Assembly: GCA_020073385.1 (NCBI GenBank)
Contig: JAIQFH010000010.1
Location: forward strand, 79,001 to 143,000
DNA from: Terriglobia bacterium
Lineage (GTDB): Bacteria; Acidobacteriota; Terriglobia; Terriglobales; Acidobacteriaceae
DNA length: 64,000 nt
Reading direction: 5' to 3'
In this document: positions 17,925 through 27,071 of the stretch, one piece after another
How the letters are laid out: the number at the start of each line of letters is the position of its first letter
How positions within the stretch are numbered: position 1 is the stretch's first letter
Notes under the pieces: generated by a model
The model's input: the letters and a program-made list of their open reading frames with translations, nothing else
Told to the model about the DNA's origin: nothing
Databases searched by the model: none
Made by a program: the position numbers and the translations under genes

Positions 17925-18106
17925 TGAGAAACCTTTACATGATCTACGGAGTCATGGTTCTTGGACTTCTCGGCATGGCTGAATACCGCGGCTGGAGCCT
18001 CGCCTCCGTCAACGAAGTTAAGAACGTTCCTCGCTCTGTACGCGACAATCCCGGCTCGTACCGTTCCGTTTATGCCGTCTATCACCATTACACAGGAGGC
18101 AAGTAA
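17924..18106 (+). CDS. 60-aa single-span membrane peptide of the polyamine operon
   Basis: A short protein whose first 20 residues form a hydrophobic helix (MRNLYMIYGVMVLGLLGMAE), followed by a basic, Tyr-rich tail (VRDNPGSYRSVYAVYHHYTGGK). Its ATG overlaps the TGA of the DUF4178 gene (TGATG) and its stop abuts the DUF350 start, so it is very likely translated. I do not recognise a named family. Confidence 0.7.
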   Translation: MRNLYMIYGVMVLGLLGMAEYRGWSLASVNEVKNVPRSVRDNPGSYRSVYAVYHHYTGGK

Positions 18107-18316
18107 ATGGGCATCCAGGCTACCAACGTCGTAAATGCCATCATCTACGCGGCGATCGGAATCGTGATCTTTGCCGGCGCGTTTCTCGTCATCGACAAAG
18201 TGACTCCGTACAACTTGTGGAAGGAAATCGTTCAGGAGCACAACACGGCTCTCGCCCTGTTGCTGGGAGCGATGTCTCTCGGAATTTGCATCATCATTGC
18301 GGCTGCCGTCCACTAA
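18107..18316 (+). CDS. DUF350 (YjfL-like) membrane protein, single unit
   Basis: A 69-aa protein with two membrane helices (IIYAAIGIVIFAGAFLVIDKV and ALLLGAMSLGICIIIAAAV) linked by TPYNLWKEIVQEHNTA, the classic DUF350 signature. E. coli YjfL carries two such units; this one has a single unit and would need to oligomerise. It starts immediately after the previous stop, with AGGAGG just upstream. In E. coli DUF350 sits beside the PspA homologue YjfJ and an ATP-grasp enzyme, pointing to a membrane-associated role. Confidence 0.85.
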   Translation: MGIQATNVVNAIIYAAIGIVIFAGAFLVIDKVTPYNLWKEIVQEHNTALALLLGAMSLGICIIIAAAVH

Positions 18317-19814
18317 CTTGGGGATCCTGCTTTTCATCACGGTCTTGCTGATCGCCGCCTGCGGGCTCATCTACGAGCTCATCGCGGGCACTTTGGCCAG
18401 CTATCTTCTGGGCGACAGCGTTCTGCAATTCTCTACCATCATCGGCTGTTACCTGTTTGCCATGGGGATCGGCAGCGCGCTCTCGCGCTACATCGATCGC
18501 GGGCTCGCCTACCGTTTCGTGTGGATCGAGCTGCTGCTTGGTGTGATTGGCGGCTGTTCCTCTGCCCTGCTGTTCCTCGCGTTCGCGTATACGCAGGGAT
18601 TCCAGCTTCTGATGTATTCGCTTGTGGTGGTAATTGGAATCCTCGTAGGGCTTGAGATCCCCCTTCTGATGCGGCTGGTGCGCGGCCGCTATCACTTTCG
18701 CGATGTCGTGGCGCACGTGCTTACGTTCGATTATCTCGGCGCTCTCGGAGCATCGCTTCTGTTCCCCATTCTGCTTGTGCCCTATCTCGGACTGGTGCGG
18801 TCGGCGATGCTGTTCGGCGTGATCAATGTTGTTGTAGCTCTATGGAGTACTTTTCTATTTGCCAACCAGATCGCCGCCGTGCGAGCGCTACGTTCGCTTT
18901 GCGTGGTTGTCCTTTGCGGACTCGCCATCGGGCTCGTGGAAGCCAAACGCATCACCGCCGCCGCCGAAGACAACATCTACGCCGACGAGATCATCTTCTC
19001 CCGGGACACTCGTTACCAGCACATCGTTCTGACTCGCTTCAAGGATGACATCCGTCTTTTTCTCAGCAGCCATCTGCAGTTCAGTTCCCGCGATGAATAC
19101 CGTTATCACGAAGCGCTCATCCATCCCGGGCTGTCGGCCATCCCTGCTCCCCGTCACGTTCTGGTGCTCGGCGGAGGCGACGGATTGGCTGTCCGCGAGA
19201 TTCTCAAATATCCCCAAATCGAGAGTGTGACCTTGGTCGATCTCGATCCCGAGATGACGAAGCTGTTCTCCACCAACCCCATGCTGACCGCACTGAACCA
19301 GAAGTCCTTCCTCTCGCCGAAGGTTCACATCATCAACGCGGACGCTTTCCCTTGGGTCGATTCCAGCACCGACAGCTTCGATTTCATCGTCATCGATTTT
19401 CCCGATCCCACCAACTACTCGCTGGGCAAGCTGTACACGACCGCCTTTTATAAAGCCGTTGCGCGCCACCTCAGCACGCAAGGGTTGATGGTGGTGCAGA
19501 GCACTTCGCCCATGTTCGCGCGTGACTCGTATTGGTGCATCGCTGAAACCCTCAAGCAGGCGGGACTACAGACCTATCCCTATCACGTGTATGTTCCATC
19601 GTTCGGAGAATGGGGATTCGTAATAGCCGGCCATCGTGACTTCCAATTTCCCATTTCCCTGCCTGCCGGGCTTCGTTTCGTCAGCGTTACCGGGCTACCC
19701 GCGATGTTTCAATTTCCACCCGACATGTCTCCTCTACCCATGCCGCCCAACCGCCTGAACGATCAGGTTCTGGTGCGGGCCTACGATCAAGACTGGAAGG
19801 ACATCAGTCATTGA
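18297..19814 (+). CDS. Membrane-embedded spermidine synthase-like aminopropyltransferase
   Basis: Residues 1-215 hold six to seven membrane helices (LGILLFITVLLIAACGLIYE, TIIGCYLFAMGIGSALS and others). Residues about 225-500 are a spermidine synthase fold: HVLVLGGGDGLAVREI (SAM-binding GGGDG near 290), ESVTLVDLDPEMTKLF, INADAFPWV and the catalytic Asp in VIDFPDPTNYSLGKLY. It uses decarboxylated SAM, which speD in the same operon would supply. The start is uncertain: TTG at 18297 overlaps DUF350, and TTG at 18318 lies just after the DUF350 stop; neither has a clear ribosome site. The stop overlaps the next start as TTGA. Confidence 0.85.
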   Translation: MRLPSTNLGILLFITVLLIAACGLIYELIAGTLASYLLGDSVLQFSTIIGCYLFAMGIGSALSRYIDRGLAYRFVWIELLLGVIGGCSSALLFLAFAYTQGFQLLMYSLVVVIGILVGLEIPLLMRLVRGRYHFRDVVAHVLTFDYLGALGASLLFPILLVPYLGLVRSAMLFGVINVVVALWSTFLFANQIAAVRALRSLCVVVLCGLAIGLVEAKRITAAAEDNIYADEIIFSRDTRYQHIVLTRFKDDIRLFLSSHLQFSSRDEYRYHEALIHPGLSAIPAPRHVLVLGGGDGLAVREILKYPQIESVTLVDLDPEMTKLFSTNPMLTALNQKSFLSPKVHIINADAFPWVDSSTDSFDFIVIDFPDPTNYSLGKLYTTAFYKAVARHLSTQGLMVVQSTSPMFARDSYWCIAETLKQAGLQTYPYHVYVPSFGEWGFVIAGHRDFQFPISLPAGLRFVSVTGLPAMFQFPPDMSPLPMPPNRLNDQVLVRAYDQDWKDISH

Positions 19815-21340
19815 AAGCATCGCGGCGCCAGTTCCTGCAGTCCGGCAGCGCAGCACTGATCGGTCTCTCGATCAAAGCGGACCGGGCGATTGCAGGATCG
19901 TTCGTGAATGATTCATTTCAGCTCGGACATCAACTGCGAGACCGGACGCAGTTCCCTGCGCCGAAGCAGGTTCAGAAGCGGTCAGTCGTAATTGTAGGCG
20001 GGGGAATTGCCGGTCTTAGCGCCGCCTGGCGCTTGCACAACAAAGGTTTCACCGATTTCGTCTTGCTTGAGATGAACGACCAGCCGGGCGGCAACTCTCG
20101 CTGGGGCGAAAATGAAATCACACCTTATCCGTGGGCCGCTCACTACGTTCCCGTGCCGGGTCCGAAAGCCGTTTACGTTCGTGAGCTGTTTGAGGAACTG
20201 GGCGTCCTCAAAGACGACCGCTGGGAGGAGCGTTATCTTTGCTTCTCTCCACAGGAAAGACTCTTCCTTTATGGAAGATGGCAGGACGGCATCGAACCGG
20301 CAGTCGGACTTACAGCAGCCGATCGCGATCAGTTCCGCCGGCTTGAAGATCACATCCACACGTTTCACGCGAGCGGCAAGTTCACCGTACCGATGGAAGT
20401 CGGCTTCTCCGACAGCACGGCCGAACTCGATCGCGTCTCGTTCGCCGAATGGCTGCGAGCTCAGGGAATGAACTCGCGCATTCTGAACTGGTACCTGAAC
20501 TACTGCTGCCGTGACGACTACGGCGCTACCACCGCCAATACTTCGGCATGGGCGGGAATTCAATACTTCGCCTCACGCGAACCGGAGGAAAAAGGTCCGC
20601 TGACGTGGCCCGAAGGCAACGGCTGGATCGTGCGCCGCCTGATGGACCGGATCGGAAAGTTCGTACAGCCCAATCGCATGGTGCACAGAATTTCACAGAC
20701 CAGTAAGGGTGTTGCGATTTTCTCTGACGACACAGAATATCGCGCAGAATTCGTGATCTTCGCCGCACCCACTTTTCTCGGCCCTTACCTGATCGAGGGC
20801 ATGGCCCCACTGCACGTTTTCGAATACTCCCCGTGGCTCACTGCAAACATCACTCTCGAACATCTGCCGGCCTCGTACGGCACAGATCCCACATGGGACA
20901 GCGTCGTTATGGATTCCCCGACTCTCGGCTACGTGGACGCAACGCATCAGTCCCTGCGCACGCACATCGATCGCACGGTGTGGACCTTTTACTGGGCACT
21001 CGCCGAAGGCACGCCGGCGCAAAACCGGCAACTCTTATTAGACAAGGATTGGAATTACTGGAAAGAAGCGATCCTGCGCGATCTGGAGCGAGTGCACGCT
21101 GACATCCGGCAATGCGTTTCGCATATCGACATCATGCGAATGGGTCATGCCATGGCTCGCCCCAGAGTCGGAGCAATCTTCTCCGCCGAACGCCGCAGCC
21201 TTGCCGAGCCGCATGGCCGCATTTTTTTTGCAAACTCCGACCTTAGCGGTTTCTCGATCTTTGAAGAAGCTCAGTACCGGGGCGTGACCGCCGCCGACTT
21301 CGTCGCCAGCAAACTCGGCGGCCACCGCACCTCACTCTAA
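19811..21340 (+). CDS. FAD-dependent amine oxidase, Tat-signal type
   Basis: A 509-aa flavoprotein. The N-terminus ASRRQFLQSGSAALIGL is a twin-arginine export signal. The FAD-binding Rossmann motif VVIVGGGIAGLSAAWRL is at about 59-75, followed by LLEMNDQPGGNSRWG. The C-terminal flavin-contact segment is RIFFANSDLSGFSIFEEAQYRG. It starts with TTG overlapping the spermidine synthase stop (TTGA), so it is translationally coupled. The fold is that of polyamine/monoamine oxidases and protoporphyrinogen oxidase-like enzymes. Polyamine oxidation in the periplasm is inferred from context, not from substrate residues. Confidence 0.83.
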   Translation: MKASRRQFLQSGSAALIGLSIKADRAIAGSFVNDSFQLGHQLRDRTQFPAPKQVQKRSVVIVGGGIAGLSAAWRLHNKGFTDFVLLEMNDQPGGNSRWGENEITPYPWAAHYVPVPGPKAVYVRELFEELGVLKDDRWEERYLCFSPQERLFLYGRWQDGIEPAVGLTAADRDQFRRLEDHIHTFHASGKFTVPMEVGFSDSTAELDRVSFAEWLRAQGMNSRILNWYLNYCCRDDYGATTANTSAWAGIQYFASREPEEKGPLTWPEGNGWIVRRLMDRIGKFVQPNRMVHRISQTSKGVAIFSDDTEYRAEFVIFAAPTFLGPYLIEGMAPLHVFEYSPWLTANITLEHLPASYGTDPTWDSVVMDSPTLGYVDATHQSLRTHIDRTVWTFYWALAEGTPAQNRQLLLDKDWNYWKEAILRDLERVHADIRQCVSHIDIMRMGHAMARPRVGAIFSAERRSLAEPHGRIFFANSDLSGFSIFEEAQYRGVTAADFVASKLGGHRTSL

Positions 21341-21401
21341 AAACACACGGACCATTTCGGAATCCCGATGCTTCGACCTCAAACAAAAAATCCCTGAGAC
21401 A

Positions 21402-21431
21402 TTGTCACCAACTGAGTTAGGGGCATAGGCT
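21402..21431 (+). promoter_or_regulatory. Weak candidate promoter of phosphoketolase
   Basis: TTGTCA (21402-21407), an 18-bp spacer and TAGGCT (21426-21431). The ribosome site AAGGAG follows, 6-7 nt before the ATG at 21450. The match is modest. Confidence 0.3.
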
Positions 21432-21449
21432 ATCTGGAAGGAGTTATCT

Positions 21450-23888
21450 ATGAGCACGATCGAAGCCAGCAACCCAGCCGAAATCCTCGAACTCAGCCCT
21501 TACGCTCCGACCCGCTCGACCATCAAAGACAAGCCTCTCAGCGCGGAAGAACTCCGCAAAACCGAAATCTACTGGCGAGCCTGCAACTACCTCAGTCTGG
21601 GAATGATCTACCTTCGCGATAACCCTCTGCTCACTGAACCTCTGAAGCCCGAGCACATCAAGAATCGACTGCTGGGTCACTGGGGATCGAGCCCCGGACT
21701 TTCCTTTATTTATGTCCATCTAAACCGCCTGATCAAGAAATACGATCTCGACATGATTTTTCTGGCCGGCCCGGGACATGGCGCTCCCGGCGTGCTCGGC
21801 CCGGCCTACCTCGAGGGCACGTACTCCGAGGTCTATCCCGAAAAGAGTCTCGACGTCGATGGCCTGCGGCAATTCTTCCACGAATTTTCCTTCCCCGGCG
21901 GGATCGGAAGCCACTGCACTCCGGAAACTCCGGGTTCAATTCACGAAGGTGGAGAACTCGGCTACGTCCTCTCCCACGCGTGTGGTGCGGCCTTCGACAA
22001 TCCCGAGTTGATCGTTGCGGCAGTCGTGGGCGATGGCGAGTCAGAAACCGGTCCTCTGGCGACTTCCTGGCACATCAACAAGTTTCTGAACCCTGCGCGC
22101 GATGGCGCTGTGCTTCCTATCCTTCATCTGAACGGCTACAAGATCGACAATCCGACCTTGCTGGCGCGCATTTCGCACGAGGAAATTGAAAATCTCTTCC
22201 GCGGCTACGGCTGGACGCCCTATTTTGTGGAGGGCTCCGATATCGACAGCATGCATCAGGCGATGGCCGCGACGGTGGAACGTTGCATCGATGAAATCCG
22301 CGAACATCGACGCGCGGCGAGAGAGCATGGCGACATCACCAGACCGCGCTGGCCTATGATCGTGTTGCGATCCCCTAAGGGCTGGACCGCGCCGCGCACC
22401 ATCGAAGGCCATTTCCTCGAGGGCTTTTGGCGCGCGCATCAAGTGCCGCTTCCGGCCGTGAAGAAAGATCCCGAGCAATTACGTGCTCTTGAAAACTGGA
22501 TGCACTCGCTGAGGCCCGAGCCTTTATTCGAGAGCAATGGCCGGCTGGCTTCAGTGTTTCGTGACTTGGCGCCCACCGGCGACCACCGTATGAGCGCTAA
22601 CCCGCACTCCAATGGTGGTCGTCTTAAGAAAGCTCTACGCTTGCCCGACTTCCGTGACTTCGCCGCCAACGTTGACAAGCCCGGCCATGCGCAAGTCGAG
22701 AACACTCGTCCGCTGGGTTTCTACCTCGCTGAAGTCATGAAGAGGAACGCCAGCAATTTCCGCGTATTCGGCCCCGACGAGACCAGTTCAAACAAGCTCG
22801 ACGGACTCTACACAGTGACAAAGAAGTTCTGGATCGAGGAGCGATTTCCCGAAGATGATGACGGTGGCAATCTCGCACCCGACGGCCGCGTCATGGAAAT
22901 GCTCAGTGAACATACCATGGAGGGCATGCTCGAAGGCTACCTTCTCACCGGACGCCACGGCTTTCTCTCGACTTACGAATCATTTGTGCACGTTATCGAC
23001 TCGATGTTCAACCAGCATGCCAAGTGGCTGGAGATCTGCAATCACCTGACTTGGCGGCAGGCGATCGCATCGTTGAACCTTCTGATCACGTCGACAGTGT
23101 GGCGGCAGGATCACAACGGTTTCACCCATCAGGATCCAGGCTTCCTCGATGTCGTGGTGAACAAAAGCGCGAACGTCACGCGGATCTACTTGCCCCCTGA
23201 CGTGAACTGCCTGCTCTCAGTCGTCGACCATTGCCTGCGCAGCCAGAACTATGTCAACGTGATCGTCTGTGACAAGCAGAAGCACCTGCAGTATCTGAGC
23301 ATGGAAGCCGCCATCATTCATTGCACGAAGGGCATTGGAATCTGGGATTGGGCCAGCAACGACGAAGGCGGCGAACCCGATGTGGTCATGGCCTCAGCCG
23401 GCGACATTCCGACTCAGGAAGCACTGGCTGCCACTGATCTGCTGCGCAAGGAATTCCCGGACCTCAAGATTCGCTTCATCAATGTGATCGATCTGTTCAA
23501 ACTCCAACCGGCGAGCGAACATCCTCACGGACTCTCTGACCGCGAGTTCGATTCGTTGTTCACGGTCGACAAGCCAGTCATGTTCAACTTTCACGGCTAC
23601 CCGCAACTGATTCACCGCCTAGCCTATCGGCGCACGAATCATTCCAACATCCACGTGCGTGGATACAAGGAAAAAGGAAGCATCAACACGCCGCTGGAAC
23701 TGGCAATCGACAACAACATTGACCGCTTTAGCCTCGCCATGGACGTAGTCGACCGGGTTCCGAAGCTGCAGAGAATCGGAGGCCATGCCAAGGAACGATT
23801 CCTCAACCAGCAGATCGCATGCCGCAACTATGCCCATCAGCACGGCATCGATATGCCCGAAGCGACAGACTGGACCTGGCCCTATTGA
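21450..23888 (+). CDS. xfp: Phosphoketolase (xylulose-5-phosphate/fructose-6-phosphate)
   Basis: An 812-aa thiamine-diphosphate enzyme of normal family length. It cleaves X5P or F6P with phosphate to acetyl phosphate plus G3P or E4P. Visible motifs include [17 protein letters not shown] near the N-terminus, [17 protein letters not shown], the ThDP motif [13 protein letters not shown] (GDGE near 194) and the C-terminal [15 protein letters not shown]. Acetate kinase lies convergently 66 bp away, so acetyl phosphate would give acetate and ATP, a bifid-shunt branch. Confidence 0.95.
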   Translation: MSTIEASNPAEILELSPYAPTRSTIKDKPLSAEELRKTEIYWRACNYLSLGMIYLRDNPLLTEPLKPEHIKNRLLGHWGSSPGLSFIYVHLNRLIKKYDLDMIFLAGPGHGAPGVLGPAYLEGTYSEVYPEKSLDVDGLRQFFHEFSFPGGIGSHCTPETPGSIHEGGELGYVLSHACGAAFDNPELIVAAVVGDGESETGPLATSWHINKFLNPARDGAVLPILHLNGYKIDNPTLLARISHEEIENLFRGYGWTPYFVEGSDIDSMHQAMAATVERCIDEIREHRRAAREHGDITRPRWPMIVLRSPKGWTAPRTIEGHFLEGFWRAHQVPLPAVKKDPEQLRALENWMHSLRPEPLFESNGRLASVFRDLAPTGDHRMSANPHSNGGRLKKALRLPDFRDFAANVDKPGHAQVENTRPLGFYLAEVMKRNASNFRVFGPDETSSNKLDGLYTVTKKFWIEERFPEDDDGGNLAPDGRVMEMLSEHTMEGMLEGYLLTGRHGFLSTYESFVHVIDSMFNQHAKWLEICNHLTWRQAIASLNLLITSTVWRQDHNGFTHQDPGFLDVVVNKSANVTRIYLPPDVNCLLSVVDHCLRSQNYVNVIVCDKQKHLQYLSMEAAIIHCTKGIGIWDWASNDEGGEPDVVMASAGDIPTQEALAATDLLRKEFPDLKIRFINVIDLFKLQPASEHPHGLSDREFDSLFTVDKPVMFNFHGYPQLIHRLAYRRTNHSNIHVRGYKEKGSINTPLELAIDNNIDRFSLAMDVVDRVPKLQRIGGHAKERFLNQQIACRNYAHQHGIDMPEATDWTWPY

Positions 23889-23900
23889 AACTCCGGGTGG

Positions 23901-23935
23901 CCCATCCTTTCCGCGTTCTTTGCGGCAAGGGTGGG
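23901..23935. repeat. REP-like palindrome, copy 1
   Basis: The arms CCCATCCTTTCCGC and GCGGCAAGGGTGGG (12 of 14 pair) flank a GTTCTTT loop between the convergent xfp and ackA genes. A second copy with the same loop and arm sequence is at 58671-58702. It could act as a bidirectional transcript end, but there is no T-run. Confidence 0.65.
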
Positions 23936-23954
23936 TATTCCGGCAAAATGCTAT

Positions 23955-25199
23955 CTACGACGGATGCGGCTCGTCTTTGATCACGCGCACCGTATCGCGC
24001 GCAATCAACAATTCCTCGTCGGTCGGAATCGCGTAGGCGAGCAACTTCGAATCCTCGGTACTGATCAGGCCTTCGTGCCCCACCGTCTCCTGATTCTTCG
24101 GCGCATCAAGACGCAACCCGGCCCACTCCATCTCACGACAAATGCGCGCACGCACTTCCGGCGAATTCTCCCCGATGCCGCCAGTGAACACGACGGCATC
24201 TGCCCCACCCATGGCAGCAAGATAAGAGCCAATGTACTTGCGAGCCCGGTAGCAAAAGATCTCAAGCGCCAGGCGCACTCTCCGGTCGTCGTGGTCCGTC
24301 AGTTCCGCTTGCAGCTCCCGCATGTCATTCGTCAGCCCGGAAATTCCCAGGAGCCCCGATTGAGTATTCAGCAACGTCTCCACTTCTGAAGACGACATTC
24401 CTTCTTTGCGCGCGATGACACCCACGATCGCCGGATCCAGATCGCCCGACCGTGTGCCCATCACCAATCCTTCGAGCGGCGTCAGCCCCATGGATGTGTC
24501 GACCGGAGATCCCGCTTTTATCGCCGCGGCAGAACAACCGTTTCCCAGGTGAAGGGTAATAATATTCGTCTGCTCACGAGTGAGTCCTCTCAGTGCCCGG
24601 TACCGAAAGGCAACGTAGCGATGCGACGTCCCATGAAATCCGTATCGCCGAATGCGATGTCGACGATACAGGTGATAGGGGATCGCATACAGATATGCCT
24701 GTTCAGGAATCGAATGATGGAACGCCGTATCAAATACCGCCACCTGCGGCACCTCTTTGCCAAAAAGCTCTCGCGCCGCCAGAATTCCCTTCACATTATT
24801 CGGATTGTGCAGTGGCGCCAGATCGATGCAATCCTCAATCCCCTTGAGCACTCGATCATCAATCAACGTCGATTCCTTGAATAACTCACCGCCGTGCACG
24901 ACGCGATGACCGACGGCATGTATCTCGGCCGTATTCTTGATCTCGTGAATTCCCGAGCGTTCCGATGCGATGTAGCGGAGCAGATAATCCAGAGCCGCTC
25001 CCATGTCTCTGACCGGCGCCGTCAGAGTTTTCTCGGGTTCCTTGCGATAGCGGATCTTAACGATCGCCTCGCCCCCGATCCCCTCAACTTCCCCGCGCAG
25101 AATGCGGTCGTCCTTATACGCCTTAATCTGCTCAAGGTCAGTGGCAATAATCTGAAACTTCAGGCTGGAACTTCCCGAATTCAGGACTAGAACGTTCAT
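23955..25199 (-). CDS. ackA: Acetate kinase
   Basis: A 414-aa ASKHA-fold kinase. N-terminal [39 protein letters not shown], the [10 protein letters not shown] signature, [14 protein letters not shown] and C-terminal [15 protein letters not shown] are all present. It converts acetyl phosphate and ADP to acetate and ATP, downstream of the phosphoketolase. No pta is in the window. A perfect 10-bp inverted repeat lies just upstream of the start. Confidence 0.95.
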   Translation of the reverse strand: MNVLVLNSGSSSLKFQIIATDLEQIKAYKDDRILRGEVEGIGGEAIVKIRYRKEPEKTLTAPVRDMGAALDYLLRYIASERSGIHEIKNTAEIHAVGHRVVHGGELFKESTLIDDRVLKGIEDCIDLAPLHNPNNVKGILAARELFGKEVPQVAVFDTAFHHSIPEQAYLYAIPYHLYRRHRIRRYGFHGTSHRYVAFRYRALRGLTREQTNIITLHLGNGCSAAAIKAGSPVDTSMGLTPLEGLVMGTRSGDLDPAIVGVIARKEGMSSSEVETLLNTQSGLLGISGLTNDMRELQAELTDHDDRRVRLALEIFCYRARKYIGSYLAAMGGADAVVFTGGIGENSPEVRARICREMEWAGLRLDAPKNQETVGHEGLISTEDSKLLAYAIPTDEELLIARDTVRVIKDEPHPS

Positions 25200-25203
25200 G
25201 AAG

Positions 25204-25251
25204 GCATTCTCGATACGATAGGATCATTTCAAAGATAAGCCTCGAGAATGC
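25204..25251. promoter_or_regulatory. Inverted repeat upstream of ackA (possible operator)
   Basis: GCATTCTCGA (25204-25213) and TCGAGAATGC (25242-25251) form a perfect 10-bp inverted repeat with a 28-bp AT-richer spacer, 5-52 bp before the ackA start on the minus strand. It could be an operator pair or a leader hairpin. Confidence 0.4.
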
Positions 25252-25302
25252 ATGAGGCAATCAGGAAGGGCCACTCCCACGTCCGTGTGGGAATCAGTTC
25301 TT

Positions 25303-26070
25303 CTACCGGAATCTCCCGCCGTCGCGCACCTTGCGTGCCGCTTCCTCCAGGAAGTCGTCAACGTGCTGGTGGGATTGCGGCTGCAGCCCAGTCTTCGCCT
25401 TGATGCGCTCGGCAATCTGGATTGCGGTTCGCAGCCGAACCTCGGGGTCCAACTCAAAACGTCGGCTGAGGTAGGTCTCAATCAGCACCAGCTCTTCGGC
25501 CGTCACCTGCCCCATTCCTCCTGAGGCAGAACTGGCCTCAGCCGCCGTGTTCCACGTAGGCCGCACTTCCTCGCTCGGTTTCTCGTGAACTACCACCGTG
25601 CCAGCCACGAAGTCTCCCAAGCGGCGGCTTTGCTTGTTCAGCATCATGCACACCAGGCCCACGCCGTAAATGCCGGGCATAACGTCGACGGCCCGCATCA
25701 AATTCCGTCCAATCGCCTCAAAAGCATTGATCGGACGGCCGCTTTCCTTAATCACCCGGATTCCCGCCACTCTCTTGCCCGGCGTCTGCCCCTTCCAGAC
25801 AATTTCGAAGAACGCAAAGTATCCCCAATAGATGGCGAACCCGACGAAGATAGCCATCGCCGGCCCCAGGTTCTTGGGTAGGAACGTGAAAATCGAGAAT
25901 CCTTCCGGAAGTAACAGCAGGAAGATGAGTCCCGTTATGAGGTAGAGGGCTCCCTGGATTAAAGTATCAATGGCAATCGCGAGGAATCGGCTGCCGATCC
26001 CGGCAAGAGGCAGTTCCAGTGCGATCTGCTCTGGAGTATCGATCTTCAGTTGGTCGAACGAATCAACCAT
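25303..26070 (-). CDS. RDD-family membrane protein
   Basis: A 255-aa protein. The RDD domain occupies about 15-150 with three to four helices (GSRFLAIAIDTLIQGALYL carries the Arg-Asp pair), then GKRVAGIRVIKESGRPIN and the RNLMRAVDVMPGIYGVG segment. A soluble C-terminal region of about 85 residues follows. The true start is the ATG at 26070, before DSFDQLKIDTPEQIAL. It overlaps the start codon of the divergent SpoIIM-like gene by two bases. RDD proteins commonly accompany SpoIIM-like and MoxR/DUF58 genes, as here. Confidence 0.85.
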   Translation of the reverse strand: MVDSFDQLKIDTPEQIALELPLAGIGSRFLAIAIDTLIQGALYLITGLIFLLLLPEGFSIFTFLPKNLGPAMAIFVGFAIYWGYFAFFEIVWKGQTPGKRVAGIRVIKESGRPINAFEAIGRNLMRAVDVMPGIYGVGLVCMMLNKQSRRLGDFVAGTVVVHEKPSEEVRPTWNTAAEASSASGGMGQVTAEELVLIETYLSRRFELDPEVRLRTAIQIAERIKAKTGLQPQSHQHVDDFLEEAARKVRDGGRFR

Positions 26071-27022
26071 GATTTCCACCCGCTGGCTCGAGAAGCGCAA
26101 ACCGCACTGGGCGAAGCTTGAGGCCCTGCTGAACCAGAGTTCCAAGAGCGGACTGAAGTCGCTGTCGCGCTCCGACCTGCAGGAACTAAGCTTGCTCTAT
26201 CGCCAGACCGCCGCCGACCTCGCCGCCATCCGCGAAGACCGGGGATCGGTGCATTATGCGCGCTACGTCAACCAGTTGCTGGTGCGCGCCCACAATACCA
26301 TCTATTCCGGCCACAGGGCGAGTCCCATGGCCGTGATTTCCTTTTTCACGACGACGTATCCCCTGGCCTTTCGGCGCCACCTGCGCCACTGCGCGCTGGC
26401 CACCGCCATCTTCGCCATCGCCGGACTTGTAGGCGCAGTGATCACGTATCAGAATCCCGACTTCAAAGTTAAGCTGCTCGGGCCACAGATGGTCGAAACT
26501 ATCGACCGGCATCAGATGTGGACACATTCGATCGTCGGCATCAAACCGGTAGCTTCCAGCGCCATTATGACCAACAATATGAGCGTCGGCTTCACCACCT
26601 TCGCGCTAGGTATAACGGGCGGCCTGGGAACGATCTACATGATGGCATTCAACGGTCTGCTCATCGGTGTAATCGGTGTCGCCTGCCATCTTTCGGGGAT
26701 GAGCCTGCAGCTTTGGAGCTTCGTTGCACCGCACGGTGTACTCGAGTTGCCCGCGATCTTCATTGCCGGCGGAGCAGGCCTGCGGATCGCTCAAGGCCTG
26801 CTCTTCCCCGGCGTTCTGCCGCGCCGCGATTCGCTGGCTCGCGCCGGTTCAGAAGCCGTGCAGCTGCTGCTCGGAACCATTCCTATCCTGATCATTGCAG
26901 GCATTATTGAAGCGTTCGTTTCGCCCACCGGTCTTGCCATCCCGCTGAAATTCTCTATGGCCGCCGCGCTGTTCGTTCTGCTCAACGTCTACCTGTTCGG
27001 GGTAGGGAGACAGTCGACATAG
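26069..27022 (+). CDS. SpoIIM-like (DUF95) membrane protein
   Basis: A 317-aa protein. Residues 1-90 are a soluble helical head (STRWLEKRKPHWAKLEALL ... QLLVRAHNTIYSG). Five to six membrane helices follow, including ALATAIFAIAGLVGAVITY and the stage-II-sporulation-protein-M motif MTNNMSVGFTTFALGITGG with FVAPHGVLELPAIFIAGGAG. The ATG at 26069 shares a CATG with the divergent RDD gene. The function is unknown outside sporulation; its constant neighbours are MoxR, DUF58 and RDD. Confidence 0.87.
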   Translation: MISTRWLEKRKPHWAKLEALLNQSSKSGLKSLSRSDLQELSLLYRQTAADLAAIREDRGSVHYARYVNQLLVRAHNTIYSGHRASPMAVISFFTTTYPLAFRRHLRHCALATAIFAIAGLVGAVITYQNPDFKVKLLGPQMVETIDRHQMWTHSIVGIKPVASSAIMTNNMSVGFTTFALGITGGLGTIYMMAFNGLLIGVIGVACHLSGMSLQLWSFVAPHGVLELPAIFIAGGAGLRIAQGLLFPGVLPRRDSLARAGSEAVQLLLGTIPILIIAGIIEAFVSPTGLAIPLKFSMAAALFVLLNVYLFGVGRQST

Positions 27023-27071
27023 CCGAAGCGCCAAAAAAGTTACTCGCCGGGGCAACTTTCCGTCGTGTATT

